This document shows positions 8,873 to 17,437 of a stretch of DNA of 64,000 nt, in pieces. Within the stretch, counting starts at the first letter, position 1. Every line of letters starts with the position of its first letter. The DNA comes from Streptomyces smyrnaeus. Its GTDB lineage: Bacteria > Actinomycetota > Actinomycetes > Streptomycetales > Streptomycetaceae. The stretch is taken from positions 62,001 through 126,000 of the forward strand of contig NZ_JAFFZM010000015.1 of NCBI RefSeq assembly GCF_017676345.1, written 5' to 3'. Under the pieces are notes generated by a model that was given only the letters and a program-made list of their open reading frames with translations, was not told the DNA's origin and made no database searches. The position numbers were made by a program, and so were the translations under genes.

Positions 8873-9550
8873 ATGCACTGCCCCTTCTGCCGGCACCCCG
8901 ACAGTCGCGTGGTCGACAGCCGTACGGCCGACGACGGTGCGGCCATCAGGCGGCGGCGCCAGTGCCCCCACTGCTCCCGTCGCTTCACGACCGTCGAAAA
9001 TGCGTCACTCACAGTGATCAAGCGGAGTGGCGTCACCGAGCCCTTCAGCAGGGACAAGGTGATCGCGGGCGTCCGCAAGGCCTGCCAGGGCCGCCCGGTC
9101 ACCGAGGACGCCCTCGCCCAGCTCGGGCAGCGGGTCGAGGAAGCCGTCCGGGCCACCGGTAGCGCAGAGTTGTCCACGCACGACGTCGGACTCGCCATAC
9201 TCGGCCCGCTGCAGGACCTCGACCTGGTCGCCTATCTGCGCTTCGCCTCGGTCTACAAGGCGTTCGAATCCCTGGAGGACTTCGAAGCGGCTATAGCCGA
9301 ACTGCGCCAGGCGCATCCGCGGGCCACCGGTCCCGAGACGCAGGGGGACGAGGCCGCCACCGGGCGGGAGGACACCGGCGCCCCGGAGGAGACCGGTCGG
9401 GCCGCGAAGGGCCGGACGGCCGGGGGAGAGGCGCAGTCGGCGCCGTCCGGGGTGCCCTCGCCCACCGGCGGTGGGGCCCGGGGCGAGAACTCCCGGGGCG
9501 GACCGGCCGACGGGGCCGACGGCGCCCCCGCGACCGCTGCCGCCGACTAG
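8873..9550 (+). CDS. nrdR: NrdR, ribonucleotide reductase repressor
   Basis: Zinc-ribbon/ATP-cone repressor that senses ATP/dATP and represses ribonucleotide reductase genes. ATG 8873 follows GGGAGG and begins MHCPFC. The zinc ribbon has CPFC at 3-6 and CPHC at 31-34, followed by the RRFTTVE block. The ATP-cone follows (VIKRSGVTEPFSRDKVIAGV, about 48-67). The core ends near residue 148 (AIAELRQAHP). A further ~75 residues rich in Gly, Ala, Glu and Pro extend the protein to 225, well beyond the usual 150-180. It leads the nrdR-nrdJ operon and its own operator boxes lie upstream. Confidence 0.96.
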   Translation: MHCPFCRHPDSRVVDSRTADDGAAIRRRRQCPHCSRRFTTVENASLTVIKRSGVTEPFSRDKVIAGVRKACQGRPVTEDALAQLGQRVEEAVRATGSAELSTHDVGLAILGPLQDLDLVAYLRFASVYKAFESLEDFEAAIAELRQAHPRATGPETQGDEAATGREDTGAPEETGRAAKGRTAGGEAQSAPSGVPSPTGGGARGENSRGGPADGADGAPATAAAD

Positions 9551-9713
9551 CGGCGGCCGGTCCCGCTCGGCGGGGCCCACAGGCCGGGGCGGGACCCCGG
9601 CACACACAGAGACCTGGCCCAGGCACGCACCGTGTCGGGGTCATCAGACAGGCACAGTTCTCGGGGAAGAACCGGGGCATGTTGGGGCGTTATGCCCCAC
9701 ACAGGGAGGCGGA

Positions 9714-12611
9714 ATGACAGAGACGACGAGCGGCCCGGCACGCGGCTCCCGCGCAAAGGGCAGCAAGGCGAACAACGGACTGCGCATCGAGCGCATTCAC
9801 ACGACCCCCGGAGTGCACCCGTACGACGAGGTGACCTGGGAGCGCCGCGACGTCGTCATGACCAACTGGCGCGACGGCTCGATCAACTTCGAGCAGCGTG
9901 GCGTCGAGTTCCCCGACTTCTGGTCGGTGAACGCGGTCAACATCGTCACGAGCAAGTATTTCCGCGGCGCCGTGGGGACCCCGCAGCGGGAGAACAGCCT
10001 CAAGCAGCTGATCGACCGCGTCGTGAAGACCTACCGGGCGTCCGGAGAGAAGCACGGGTACTTCGCCTCGCCCGAGGACGCCGAGATCTTCGAGCACGAG
10101 CTCGCCTACGCCGTGCTGCACCAGATCTTCGCCTTCAACTCCCCGGTGTGGTTCAACGTCGGAACCAAGCAGCCCCAGCAGGTGAGCGCCTGCTTCATCC
10201 TGTCCGTCGACGACTCCATGGAGTCGATCCTCGACTGGTACAAGGAAGAGGGCATGATCTTCAAGGGCGGCTCCGGCGCCGGCCTGAACCTCTCCCGCAT
10301 CCGCTCCTCCAAGGAACTCCTGTCCTCGGGCGGCAACGCCTCCGGTCCCGTCTCCTTCATGCGCGGTGCCGACGCCTCCGCCGGCACGATCAAGTCGGGC
10401 GGCGCGACCCGCCGTGCCGCCAAGATGGTCGTCCTGGACGTCGACCACCCGGACGTCGAGGCGTTCATCGACACCAAGGTCAAGGAGGAGGAGAAGATCC
10501 GCGCCCTGCGGGACGCGGGCTTCGACATGGACCTGGGCGGCGAGGACATCGCTTCGGTCCAGTACCAGAACGCCAACAACTCGGTCCGCGTGAACGACGA
10601 GTTCATGAAGGCCGTGGAGTCCGGCTCGAAGTTCGCGCTGCGCGCCCGGATGACTGGCGAGGTCGTCGAGGAGGTGGACGCGAAGAAGCTCTTCCGCAAG
10701 ATGGCCGAGGCCGCCCACGTCTGCGCGGACCCCGGTATCCAGTACGACGACACCATCAACCACTGGCACACCTCGCCGGAGACGGGCCGCATCACCGCCT
10801 CCAACCCCTGCAGCGAGTACATGCACCTGGACAACTCCTCGTGCAACCTGGCCTCGCTCAACCTCATGAAGTTCCTGCGCGACGACGACAAGGGCAACCA
10901 GTCCTTCGACGCGGAGCGCTTCGCGAAGGTCACCGAGCTGGTCATCACGGCGATGGACATCTCCATCTGCTTCGCCGACTTCCCGACCGAGAAGATCGGC
11001 GAGACCACCCGTGCCTTCCGCCAGCTGGGCATCGGCTACGCCAACCTCGGCGCACTGCTGATGGCCACCGGCCACGCCTACGACAGCGACGGCGGGCGCG
11101 CCCTCGCCGGTGCGATCACCTCCCTGATGACCGGCACCTCCTACAAGCGTTCGGCCGAGCTCGCCGCCGTTGTCGGCCCCTACGAGGGGTACGCCCGCAA
11201 CGCCGAGGCCCACCGCCGGGTCATGAAGCAGCACAGCGACGCCAACGACGTGGCCACCCGGATGGACGACCTCGACACCCCGGTGTGGGCGGCGGCCACC
11301 GAGGCCTGGCAGGACGTGCAGCGGCTCGGTAAGAAGAACGGTTTCCGCAACGCCCAGGCCTCGGTGCTGGCGCCGACCGGCACCATCGGCCTGATGATGG
11401 ACTGCGACACCACCGGAGTCGAGCCGGACCTGGCCCTGGTCAAGTTCAAGAAGCTCGTCGGCGGCGGCTCGATGCAGATCGTCAACAACACGGTCCCCAA
11501 GGCCCTCAAGCGCCTCGGCTACCAGCCCGAGCAGGTCGAGGCGATCGTCGAGCACATCGCCGAGCACGGCAACGTCGTGGACGCGCCCAGCCTCAAGCCC
11601 GAGCACTACGAGGTCTTCGACTGCGCCATGGGCGAGCGCTCCATCTCCCCGATGGGCCACGTACGGATGATGGCCGCAGCGCAGCCGTTCCTGTCCGGCG
11701 CCATCTCCAAGACGGTGAACATGCCCGCGAGCAGCACCGTCGAGGACGTCGAGGAGATCTACCTCCAGGGCTGGAAGCTCGGCACCAAGGCGCTGGCCGT
11801 CTATGTCGAGAACAGCAAGGTCGGTCAGCCGCTGTCGGCGAAGGCCAAGGAGGAGAAGAAGGCCGAGGCGCCCGAGCCGGAGAAGATCGTCGAGTACCGC
11901 CCGGTCCGCCGCCGGCTGCCCAAGGGCCGCCCCGGCATCACCACCTCCTTCACGGTGGGCGGCGCCGAGGGCTACATGACGGCCAACTCCTACCCGGACG
12001 ACGGCCTCGGTGAGGTCTTCCTCAAGATGTCCAAGCAGGGCTCCACCCTGGCGGGCATGATGGACGCCTTCTCCATCGCCGTCTCCGTCGGCCTCCAGTA
12101 CGGCGTGCCGCTGGAGACCTACGTCTCGAAGTTCACCAATATGCGCTTCGAGCCGGCCGGGATGACGGACGACACCGATGTGCGGATGGCGCAGTCGATC
12201 GTCGACTACATCTTCCGCCGTCTGGCGCTGGACTTCCTCCCCTTCGAGACCCGCTCCGCGCTGGGCATCCACTCGGCGGCCGAGCGCCAGCGCCACCTGG
12301 AGACGGGCTCCTACGAGGCGACGGAGGAGGAGTTCGACGCCGACGCGCTGGCGCAGTCGGCCCCGAAGGCCGAGCAGTCGGCGGCGCCTGCGGAGGAGGC
12401 CAAGGACACCAAGGACGCGCAGCGCACGGCCACCGAGCCCGAGGCCGCGACGCCCGCACCGAGGGAGGCCCACAACTCCACGGAGCTGATGGAGATGCAG
12501 CTCGGCCTCAACGCCGACGCCCCGCTGTGCTTCTCCTGCGGCACCAAGATGCGCCGGGCGGGCAGCTGCTACCTGTGCGAGGGCTGCGGTTCGACCAGCG
12601 GTTGCAGCTGA
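9714..12611 (+). CDS. nrdJ: Adenosylcobalamin-dependent (class II) ribonucleotide reductase
   Basis: Reduces ribonucleotides to deoxyribonucleotides without oxygen, using adenosylcobalamin to make the thiyl radical. 965 residues from ATG 9714, which follows AGGGAGG. Active-site cysteines are visible in SACFILSVDDS near residue 160 and in NPCSEYM near 364. The C-terminus ends in a cysteine-rich CFSC...CYLCEGCG...SGCS segment that re-reduces the active site. A low-complexity Ala/Glu/Pro linker of about 60 residues (near 880-935) joins that tail to the barrel. It lies 163 bp after nrdR, so co-transcription from the NrdR-controlled promoter is likely. No cobalamin riboswitch is seen in front of this operon. 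A strong terminator follows. Confidence 0.97.
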   Translation: MTETTSGPARGSRAKGSKANNGLRIERIHTTPGVHPYDEVTWERRDVVMTNWRDGSINFEQRGVEFPDFWSVNAVNIVTSKYFRGAVGTPQRENSLKQLIDRVVKTYRASGEKHGYFASPEDAEIFEHELAYAVLHQIFAFNSPVWFNVGTKQPQQVSACFILSVDDSMESILDWYKEEGMIFKGGSGAGLNLSRIRSSKELLSSGGNASGPVSFMRGADASAGTIKSGGATRRAAKMVVLDVDHPDVEAFIDTKVKEEEKIRALRDAGFDMDLGGEDIASVQYQNANNSVRVNDEFMKAVESGSKFALRARMTGEVVEEVDAKKLFRKMAEAAHVCADPGIQYDDTINHWHTSPETGRITASNPCSEYMHLDNSSCNLASLNLMKFLRDDDKGNQSFDAERFAKVTELVITAMDISICFADFPTEKIGETTRAFRQLGIGYANLGALLMATGHAYDSDGGRALAGAITSLMTGTSYKRSAELAAVVGPYEGYARNAEAHRRVMKQHSDANDVATRMDDLDTPVWAAATEAWQDVQRLGKKNGFRNAQASVLAPTGTIGLMMDCDTTGVEPDLALVKFKKLVGGGSMQIVNNTVPKALKRLGYQPEQVEAIVEHIAEHGNVVDAPSLKPEHYEVFDCAMGERSISPMGHVRMMAAAQPFLSGAISKTVNMPASSTVEDVEEIYLQGWKLGTKALAVYVENSKVGQPLSAKAKEEKKAEAPEPEKIVEYRPVRRRLPKGRPGITTSFTVGGAEGYMTANSYPDDGLGEVFLKMSKQGSTLAGMMDAFSIAVSVGLQYGVPLETYVSKFTNMRFEPAGMTDDTDVRMAQSIVDYIFRRLALDFLPFETRSALGIHSAAERQRHLETGSYEATEEEFDADALAQSAPKAEQSAAPAEEAKDTKDAQRTATEPEAATPAPREAHNSTELMEMQLGLNADAPLCFSCGTKMRRAGSCYLCEGCGSTSGCS

Positions 12612-12645
12612 AAATGAACGCCGTTAAGGCGTAGGTGACCGGTCG

Positions 12646-12678
12646 GAGTGGGGAGTCGCGGAAAGCGACTCCCCACTC
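12646..12678 (+). terminator. Terminator after nrdJ
   Basis: A perfect 14-bp stem (12646-12659 with 12665-12678) closes on a GGAAA loop, 35 bp after the nrdJ stop and before the convergent NTF2-like gene. There is no U-run, as is common in Streptomyces. Confidence 0.85.
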
Positions 12679-12716
12679 GCGTGTCGTGCATGCCGCGGGT
12701 GGCGCGGATGCCGTGG

Positions 12717-13136
12717 TCATGCAGGCGTCACATCGGCCGGGTCCCCCAGCGTTCTGGCTATCAGGTCGGTGTCGCAGTACTCGGTCAGCGCCTTCAGCTT
12801 TCCCCCTTCGATGTGGCAAATCCAGCAGTAGGTGTTGTTGTAGGGCTTCCCCTCCGTGGTGGTGGCGCGGCCGCTGCACTCCACGACCACGCAATCGCCG
12901 GTGGCGAGGAAACGGTGCGGTGTGTTCGTGTACGTGTCCGCAAACTGGGCGAGCAGCGGACGGAAGAGCTCGTCGAGGACGGTCTGTTTCCCCTCGTAGG
13001 TCCCGGACCATTTCGTCGTGCCGATGATCGTCCAGCGGAAGTCGTCGGCGAGGCTCTCGACGAAGGGCCGGCCGTCCCCCTCGACCAGTCCGGCGAAGAT
13101 GTGCCGCATCAGTCGCATGTTCTCGGTCTCGCCCAT
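12717..13136 (-). CDS. NTF2-like / SnoaL-type protein
   Basis: 139-residue protein starting MGETENMRLM at ATG 13136. The sequence fits the cone-shaped NTF2-like fold: an N-terminal helix (MRHIFAGLVEGDGRPF), a WTIIGTTKWSGTY strand region and a C-terminal TYCWICHIEGGKLKAL block typical of SnoaL-like proteins. The family includes isomerases, hydrolases and pure binding proteins, so the reaction cannot be named. It is convergent with nrdJ and divergent from the YdbC-like gene. Confidence 0.75.
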   Translation of the reverse strand: MGETENMRLMRHIFAGLVEGDGRPFVESLADDFRWTIIGTTKWSGTYEGKQTVLDELFRPLLAQFADTYTNTPHRFLATGDCVVVECSGRATTTEGKPYNNTYCWICHIEGGKLKALTEYCDTDLIARTLGDPADVTPA

Positions 13137-13368
13137 GGCTGCTCCCTCATCTGGTGCCGTGAACCCGGGCTGCCATTCAACAGGCCGCCCGCTCCGCTGA
13201 CGGGCTTGTCCTCCTGACGGACCCTGCCGAGGGTCGGTTCCCGCCCCGGTGCAGGTGCAGCCCCGGCAGATGTCGGGTCCCGAGGCCCCGGTGGGGCACA
13301 TCAGTACGAGGCCCGAGGGCGCCGTCGTGCGGGGTGGGGGGTCACTGGGATGGCCGTACGATGGCGCG

Positions 13369-13977
13369 GTGCTGGTCAAGTGGATGCGCTGCACCGTCGT
13401 CGATCGCCCGGGGTTCGTACGGGCGCAGCGGAAATGGGCAGGGCTGCTCGGCGAGCCCGGTTTCCGGGGGCAGGGCGGTGGCTGGAGCCGGTCCCGGGAA
13501 GGGGTCGTCCACCTCTTCGGATTCTGGGAGAGCCGCGCCTTCTACGACTCCTTCATGGCGCGCTCGCACGACCGGCTGCACGCCGCCCAGGTCGGTACCT
13601 ACAAGGAGATGCAGGTCCGGCTCTTCGAATACCGCTTCGACGTGAAGACCGGCTTCCGGCCCGTCTTCACCGACGCGGACCTGCTGCGCGTGGCCCACTG
13701 CCGGGTGCGACCCGACCGGATCGAGCACTACACGCTGATGCAGGAAAAGGTGTGGAACCCGGCGATGGCAGGCTCCCCCGGTATGCTCCGCGGAGTCTTC
13801 GCCCAGGCGAACACGGAGGACGAGTTCCTGGTCCTGTCGATGTGGGACTCCACCGCCGAATACGGAAAGTACCGGGTGGAGCGCGTGGAGCGACTGGCCC
13901 TGCGTGCCCAGACCGGGGCCGACGTCACCCACGTCACCGGAGACGTGATCGACCTGGAGCCGTCCTGGACCGTCTGA
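13369..13977 (+). CDS. YdbC-like (DUF4937) protein, two related halves
   Basis: 202 residues from GTG 13369 (VLVKWMRCTV). The first half (VHLFGFWESRAFYDSFM) and second half (EFLVLSMWDSTAEYGKYR) share a pattern of a strand with an aromatic W-[DE]-S turn followed by a helix. That suggests two ferredoxin-like, dimeric alpha-beta barrel repeats, the fold used by small monooxygenases and stress proteins. No catalytic residues can be named. Its stop is 15 bp before the start of the histidine phosphatase gene, so the two are probably co-transcribed. The start rests on conservation of the VKWMRC strand; no clear ribosome site is seen. Confidence 0.65.
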   Translation: MLVKWMRCTVVDRPGFVRAQRKWAGLLGEPGFRGQGGGWSRSREGVVHLFGFWESRAFYDSFMARSHDRLHAAQVGTYKEMQVRLFEYRFDVKTGFRPVFTDADLLRVAHCRVRPDRIEHYTLMQEKVWNPAMAGSPGMLRGVFAQANTEDEFLVLSMWDSTAEYGKYRVERVERLALRAQTGADVTHVTGDVIDLEPSWTV

Positions 13978-13992
13978 CCTAGGGTGGAGCTC

Positions 13993-14667
13993 ATGGCACG
14001 TCCTCGTCGTATCGTCCTGCTCCGTCACGGAGAGTCGGAGGGAAACGCCGACGACAGCATCTACGAACGCGTGCCTGATCACGCTCTGCCACTGACCGAG
14101 CGCGGCTTGCGGCAGGCCGAGGAAGCAGGCAAGCGGCTCCGCGCGGTCTTCGGTGAGGAGCGCGTCTCGGCCTATGTGTCGCCCTACCGCCGCACCCGTG
14201 AAACCCTCGCGGCGCTCGGCATCGGCCCGGAGCAGATGCGGGTGCGTGAGGAGCCCAGGCTCCGCGAACAGGACTGGGGCAACTGGCAGGACCGCGAGGA
14301 CGTGCGGCAGCAGAAGAAGTACCGCGACGCATACGGCCACTTCTTCTACCGCTTCGCCCAGGGCGAGTCCGGGGCCGACGTCTACGACCGGGTCGGGGCC
14401 TTCCTCGAAAGCCTCTGGCGCAGCTTCGAGGCGCCCGACAACCCGCCGAACGTGCTGCTGGTCACACACGGCCTCACCATGCGGCTCTTCTGCATGCGCT
14501 GGTTCCACTGGACAGTGGAGGAGTTCGAGTGCCTCTCCAACCCGCGCAACGGGGAGAGCCGCGCCCTCCTGCTGGGGCCGGAGGGCCGCTACCGCCTGGA
14601 CCGGCCCTTCGAACGCTGGCAGGCTCCTCGCCCCTATGGGGACCGCTCCGACCGGAGCCGCCGCTAA
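13993..14667 (+). CDS. Histidine phosphatase (phosphoglycerate-mutase-like)
   Basis: 224-residue branch-1 histidine phosphatase. The phospho-accepting His is in VLLRHGESEGN (residue 12). The second Arg is in SPYRRTRET, the acid residue in REQDWGNWQD and the second catalytic His in VLLVTHGLTMRLF. ATG 13993 is preferred because GGTGGAG lies just upstream; GTG 13984 is the alternative. It lies 15 bp after the YdbC-like gene and 12 bp before the ADP-ribosylglycohydrolase gene, so the three read as one unit. The substrate is unknown; true phosphoglycerate mutase activity is unlikely given the length and motifs. Confidence 0.88.
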   Translation: MARPRRIVLLRHGESEGNADDSIYERVPDHALPLTERGLRQAEEAGKRLRAVFGEERVSAYVSPYRRTRETLAALGIGPEQMRVREEPRLREQDWGNWQDREDVRQQKKYRDAYGHFFYRFAQGESGADVYDRVGAFLESLWRSFEAPDNPPNVLLVTHGLTMRLFCMRWFHWTVEEFECLSNPRNGESRALLLGPEGRYRLDRPFERWQAPRPYGDRSDRSRR

Positions 14668-14679
14668 CATCGTCGGGAC

Positions 14680-15726
14680 ATGAGTGCTCCCTCCTCCGAT
14701 CCCGCCCGCGATGAGCGGCTCTCCCGCGCCCTGGCCAGCCTGCGCGGACTGGCCGTGGGCGACGCCCTGGGCTCCCAGTTCTTCGTCCCCGCCAATCTCC
14801 CCTGTCTGCGCAGCCGGGAACTGCCGCCCGGCCACTGGCAGTGGACCGACGACACCGAGATGGCCGCATCCGTGGTGGCCGTGCTCGCGGCGCACGGCCA
14901 TATCGACCAGGAGGCGCTGGCCGCTTCCTTCGCCGCGCACCACGACTTCGACCGCGGCTACGGCCCCGCGGTGAACCGCATGCTCCGCCTCATCCGCCAG
15001 GAGGGCGGCGACTGGCGCGAATTGGCCGCCGGTCTCTTCGACGGTCAGGGCTCCTGGGGCAACGGCGGCGCCATGCGGGTCGCCCCGCTCGGCGCATGGT
15101 TCGCCGACGACCCCGAGCGCGCCGCCGACGAGGCCGAACGCTCCGCCGAGGTCACCCACCGGCATCCCGAGGCCGTCGCCGGCACCCGCGCGGTCGCCGC
15201 GGCCACAGCGCTCGTCGCGGCCGACGGTCCGGGCGCGGCCGACAACCGGGGTCCGGCAGGCGGCTCCGACCCAGCAGGCGGCTCGGACTCAGCAGGCGGC
15301 TCGGACCCGGCCGAAGGCCCGGGCGGAACCGCAGCTGGGAGCGCAACGGCCGGGCCGCTCACCGCGGAGGGCCTGCTGGCCCGGGTCCAGGAACTCGTCC
15401 CGCGCAGTGCCGTCCAGGCCGGGCTGCGCCGCGCCGTCGACCTGCTCGACTACGCCGACGTGGGCACGGTCGCGGCCGTCCTCGGTTGCGGTCGGCGCAC
15501 CAGCACCCAGGACACGGTGCCCTTCACTCTCTGGGCCGCGGCCCGCCACCTGGGCGATTTCCGTGCCGCGATCTGGACCACCGCGAGCGCCGGAGGTGAC
15601 GTGGACACCACCTGCGCCATCGTGGGCGGCATCGTGGCGGCTGCCGGGTCCGCAGCGGCTCCTCCCGAGGAATGGCGGGAACGCACCGAAGGATTTCCCA
15701 CCTGGTTGCTCGATGCGGTCGGCTGA
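14680..15726 (+). CDS. ADP-ribosylglycohydrolase (DraG family)
   Basis: 348-residue hydrolase expected to remove ADP-ribose from proteins or small molecules with two metal ions. The metal-binding blocks are visible: LAVGDALGS near residue 24, WTDDTEMA near 54 and GGDVDTTCAIVGG near 305. A Gly/Ser/Asp-rich insertion at about residues 185-220 interrupts the helical fold and is encoded by an 18-bp tandem repeat. It starts 12 bp after the histidine phosphatase gene. DraG relatives act on Arg-, Ser- or nucleotide-linked ADP-ribose; which applies here cannot be read. No ADP-ribosyltransferase gene is seen nearby. Confidence 0.9.
   Translation: MSAPSSDPARDERLSRALASLRGLAVGDALGSQFFVPANLPCLRSRELPPGHWQWTDDTEMAASVVAVLAAHGHIDQEALAASFAAHHDFDRGYGPAVNRMLRLIRQEGGDWRELAAGLFDGQGSWGNGGAMRVAPLGAWFADDPERAADEAERSAEVTHRHPEAVAGTRAVAAATALVAADGPGAADNRGPAGGSDPAGGSDSAGGSDPAEGPGGTAAGSATAGPLTAEGLLARVQELVPRSAVQAGLRRAVDLLDYADVGTVAAVLGCGRRTSTQDTVPFTLWAAARHLGDFRAAIWTTASAGGDVDTTCAIVGGIVAAAGSAAAPPEEWRERTEGFPTWLLDAVG
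15256..15309 (+). repeat. 18-bp in-frame tandem repeat in the DraG gene
   Basis: Three near-identical 18-bp units at 15256-15273, 15274-15291 and 15292-15309 encode AGGSDP/S-type hexapeptides in a surface insertion. Confidence 0.88.
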
Positions 15727-15900
15727 GCTCACAGGAACCGGAAGTCGTGCACCCGCTTCCCATTTCGCGGACTCTCCGTCACCAATTCACCTCCTTCTGC
15801 GATCACCGAGCTCTTATCCAGACTCTTTCGCCGCCATCGGTCGTCTTTGGTGGACTCCCCTGAACTCGCCGCTCCAGCAGCGGATACGCTAGTTATTGCC

Positions 15901-16578
15901 ATGCCGTACGAGTCTCCAACCCATCGCGTCGAGCGTTCGCTCCGCGCCACCACCGGTGCCAAGATCGTCGCCGGAGTGGATGAGGTCGGCCGTGGAGCCT
16001 GGGCGGGACCCGTGACGGTCTGCGCCGCCATTACAGGCCTGCGCCGTCCCCCCGCCGGTCTCACCGACTCCAAACTCATCCCCGAGCCCCGCCGTAGCGA
16101 GCTCGCCGAAGAACTGACCAGTTGGGTCACCGCCTACTCTCTCGGTCACTCCACGCCGGAGGAGATCGACGAACACGGCATGACCGCCGCCCTCCGCCTC
16201 GCTGCAGGCCGCGCCCTCGACGGCCTGCCCCAGCGACCGGACGCCGTGATCCTCGACGGCAAGCACGACTACCTCGGGCCGCCGTGGCACGTGCGTACCG
16301 TCATCAAGGGCGACCAGTCGTGCGTCGCCGTCGCCGCCGCCTCGGTCATCGCCAAGGTGCGTCGTGACGCCCTGATGGCCGAACTCGCTCCCGACCACGC
16401 CGAGTTCGGATTCGAGGACAACGCCGGGTATCCCTCCCCGGTGCACAAGGCCGCCTTGGAAAAGATCGGCCCCACCCCGCACCACCGGCTGTCATGGGCC
16501 TATATGGACGCCTTGACCCGCTGGAAGCATCTCAAGCGCTACAGGAGCGAGCCCACAGAACAGATCGGCCTCTTCTGA
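15901..16578 (+). CDS. rnhB: Ribonuclease HII
   Basis: Cleaves RNA in RNA-DNA hybrids and removes misincorporated ribonucleotides from the chromosome. 225 residues from ATG 15901 (MPYESPTHRVER). Metal ligands are in VAGVDEVGRGAWAGPV (Asp-Glu, about residues 24-25) and AVILDGKHDYL; conserved SVIAKVRRD and GYPSPVHKAAL blocks follow. An in-frame GTG at 15847 exists but conservation starts at 15901. It is monocistronic or co-transcribed with the unknown gene 125 bp downstream. Confidence 0.95.
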   Translation: MPYESPTHRVERSLRATTGAKIVAGVDEVGRGAWAGPVTVCAAITGLRRPPAGLTDSKLIPEPRRSELAEELTSWVTAYSLGHSTPEEIDEHGMTAALRLAAGRALDGLPQRPDAVILDGKHDYLGPPWHVRTVIKGDQSCVAVAAASVIAKVRRDALMAELAPDHAEFGFEDNAGYPSPVHKAALEKIGPTPHHRLSWAYMDALTRWKHLKRYRSEPTEQIGLF

Positions 16579-16703
16579 ACCGGCACATGAACCGGCACGG
16601 TCCAACGGCGCTGTCGCCCAGTACGGGAAGTCGAGCGCGGGAATATCCGCGTAACCCGAACCCGCTGACACGTCCGTTTCCATCATTTGATAGACAACAC
16701 CTC

Positions 16704-17321
16704 ATGCCTCTCACTCCCGAGGAGCCACAGATTTACGAGAGCGTCCCGGGCACCCGCGCTTCAGCGGGAGCATCCCGAACCCCGCAGGCATCCCGCGCCG
16801 CAGCCCCTGTTCCCGGCCCTCGTCAGGCGCCGCGCCCCGCACCGCCGCGCACCGACAGCAAAGGCCCCAACACCCCCGGCCGTCCCGGTGGCCCCCGCCA
16901 GGGGAATCCACCGGCCTCGGCCAAGCCTGCCTCCCCGGACACCACGGCCCGTATCCACCTGGTCGCTGCGACCGACACGACCGCGGTGGAGGTCGCCGAC
17001 GAGACCGTCGACAAGCTCCTCGACGAAGGTCGGGCGCCCGGCGAGATCCTGCTGCTGACGACCGGTGGCCAACACCCCTGGGCGGAGCACGAACTCTCCT
17101 TCGGTGAGGACTCCTACTGGCGCCAACTCACCGAAGCCGAGGACGTGTTCTGCGCTCACGCCGCCACGGCGGCGCGCACCACCCAGCGGCCCATCGTGCT
17201 GCTCGCCGTCAACGGTGGCACCGACCCCGAGGCGGCGGCCGCACTGCCCGCGGCCCTGGAGAAGGCCACCGAGCAGCTCATCGTCTGCGGGGACCCGGAG
17301 CGCGTGCGCGCCCTGCTCTGA
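16704..17321 (+). CDS. Uncharacterised two-part protein between rnhB and recQ
   Basis: I do not recognise a named family. The 205 residues fall into a Pro/Ala/Arg-rich disordered half (about 1-85) and a compact alpha/beta half (about 85-205). The second half has strands such as RIHLVAAT, GEILLLTTG, RPIVLLAVNGG and EQLIVCGD, plus the block HPWAEHELSFGEDSYWRQL. The LLLTTG...LAVNGG pattern recalls C-terminal halves of superfamily I helicases, but there is no Walker motif, so this is only a resemblance. ATG 16704 lacks a clear ribosome site. It lies downstream of rnhB and converges on recQ, which suggests a nucleic-acid-related role by context only. Confidence 0.6.
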   Translation: MPLTPEEPQIYESVPGTRASAGASRTPQASRAAAPVPGPRQAPRPAPPRTDSKGPNTPGRPGGPRQGNPPASAKPASPDTTARIHLVAATDTTAVEVADETVDKLLDEGRAPGEILLLTTGGQHPWAEHELSFGEDSYWRQLTEAEDVFCAHAATAARTTQRPIVLLAVNGGTDPEAAAALPAALEKATEQLIVCGDPERVRALL

Positions 17322-17437
17322 TTCCGCTCCCGCCACACCGCCGGAACGGGTTCTTGAGCCGCAACTCCCGGACCCGTCAGGCAGTTGGCGGGCCAGGTGG
17401 CTCCCCGTGCAGTGGAGGTGTCGCGGAGGCCGGCCGG

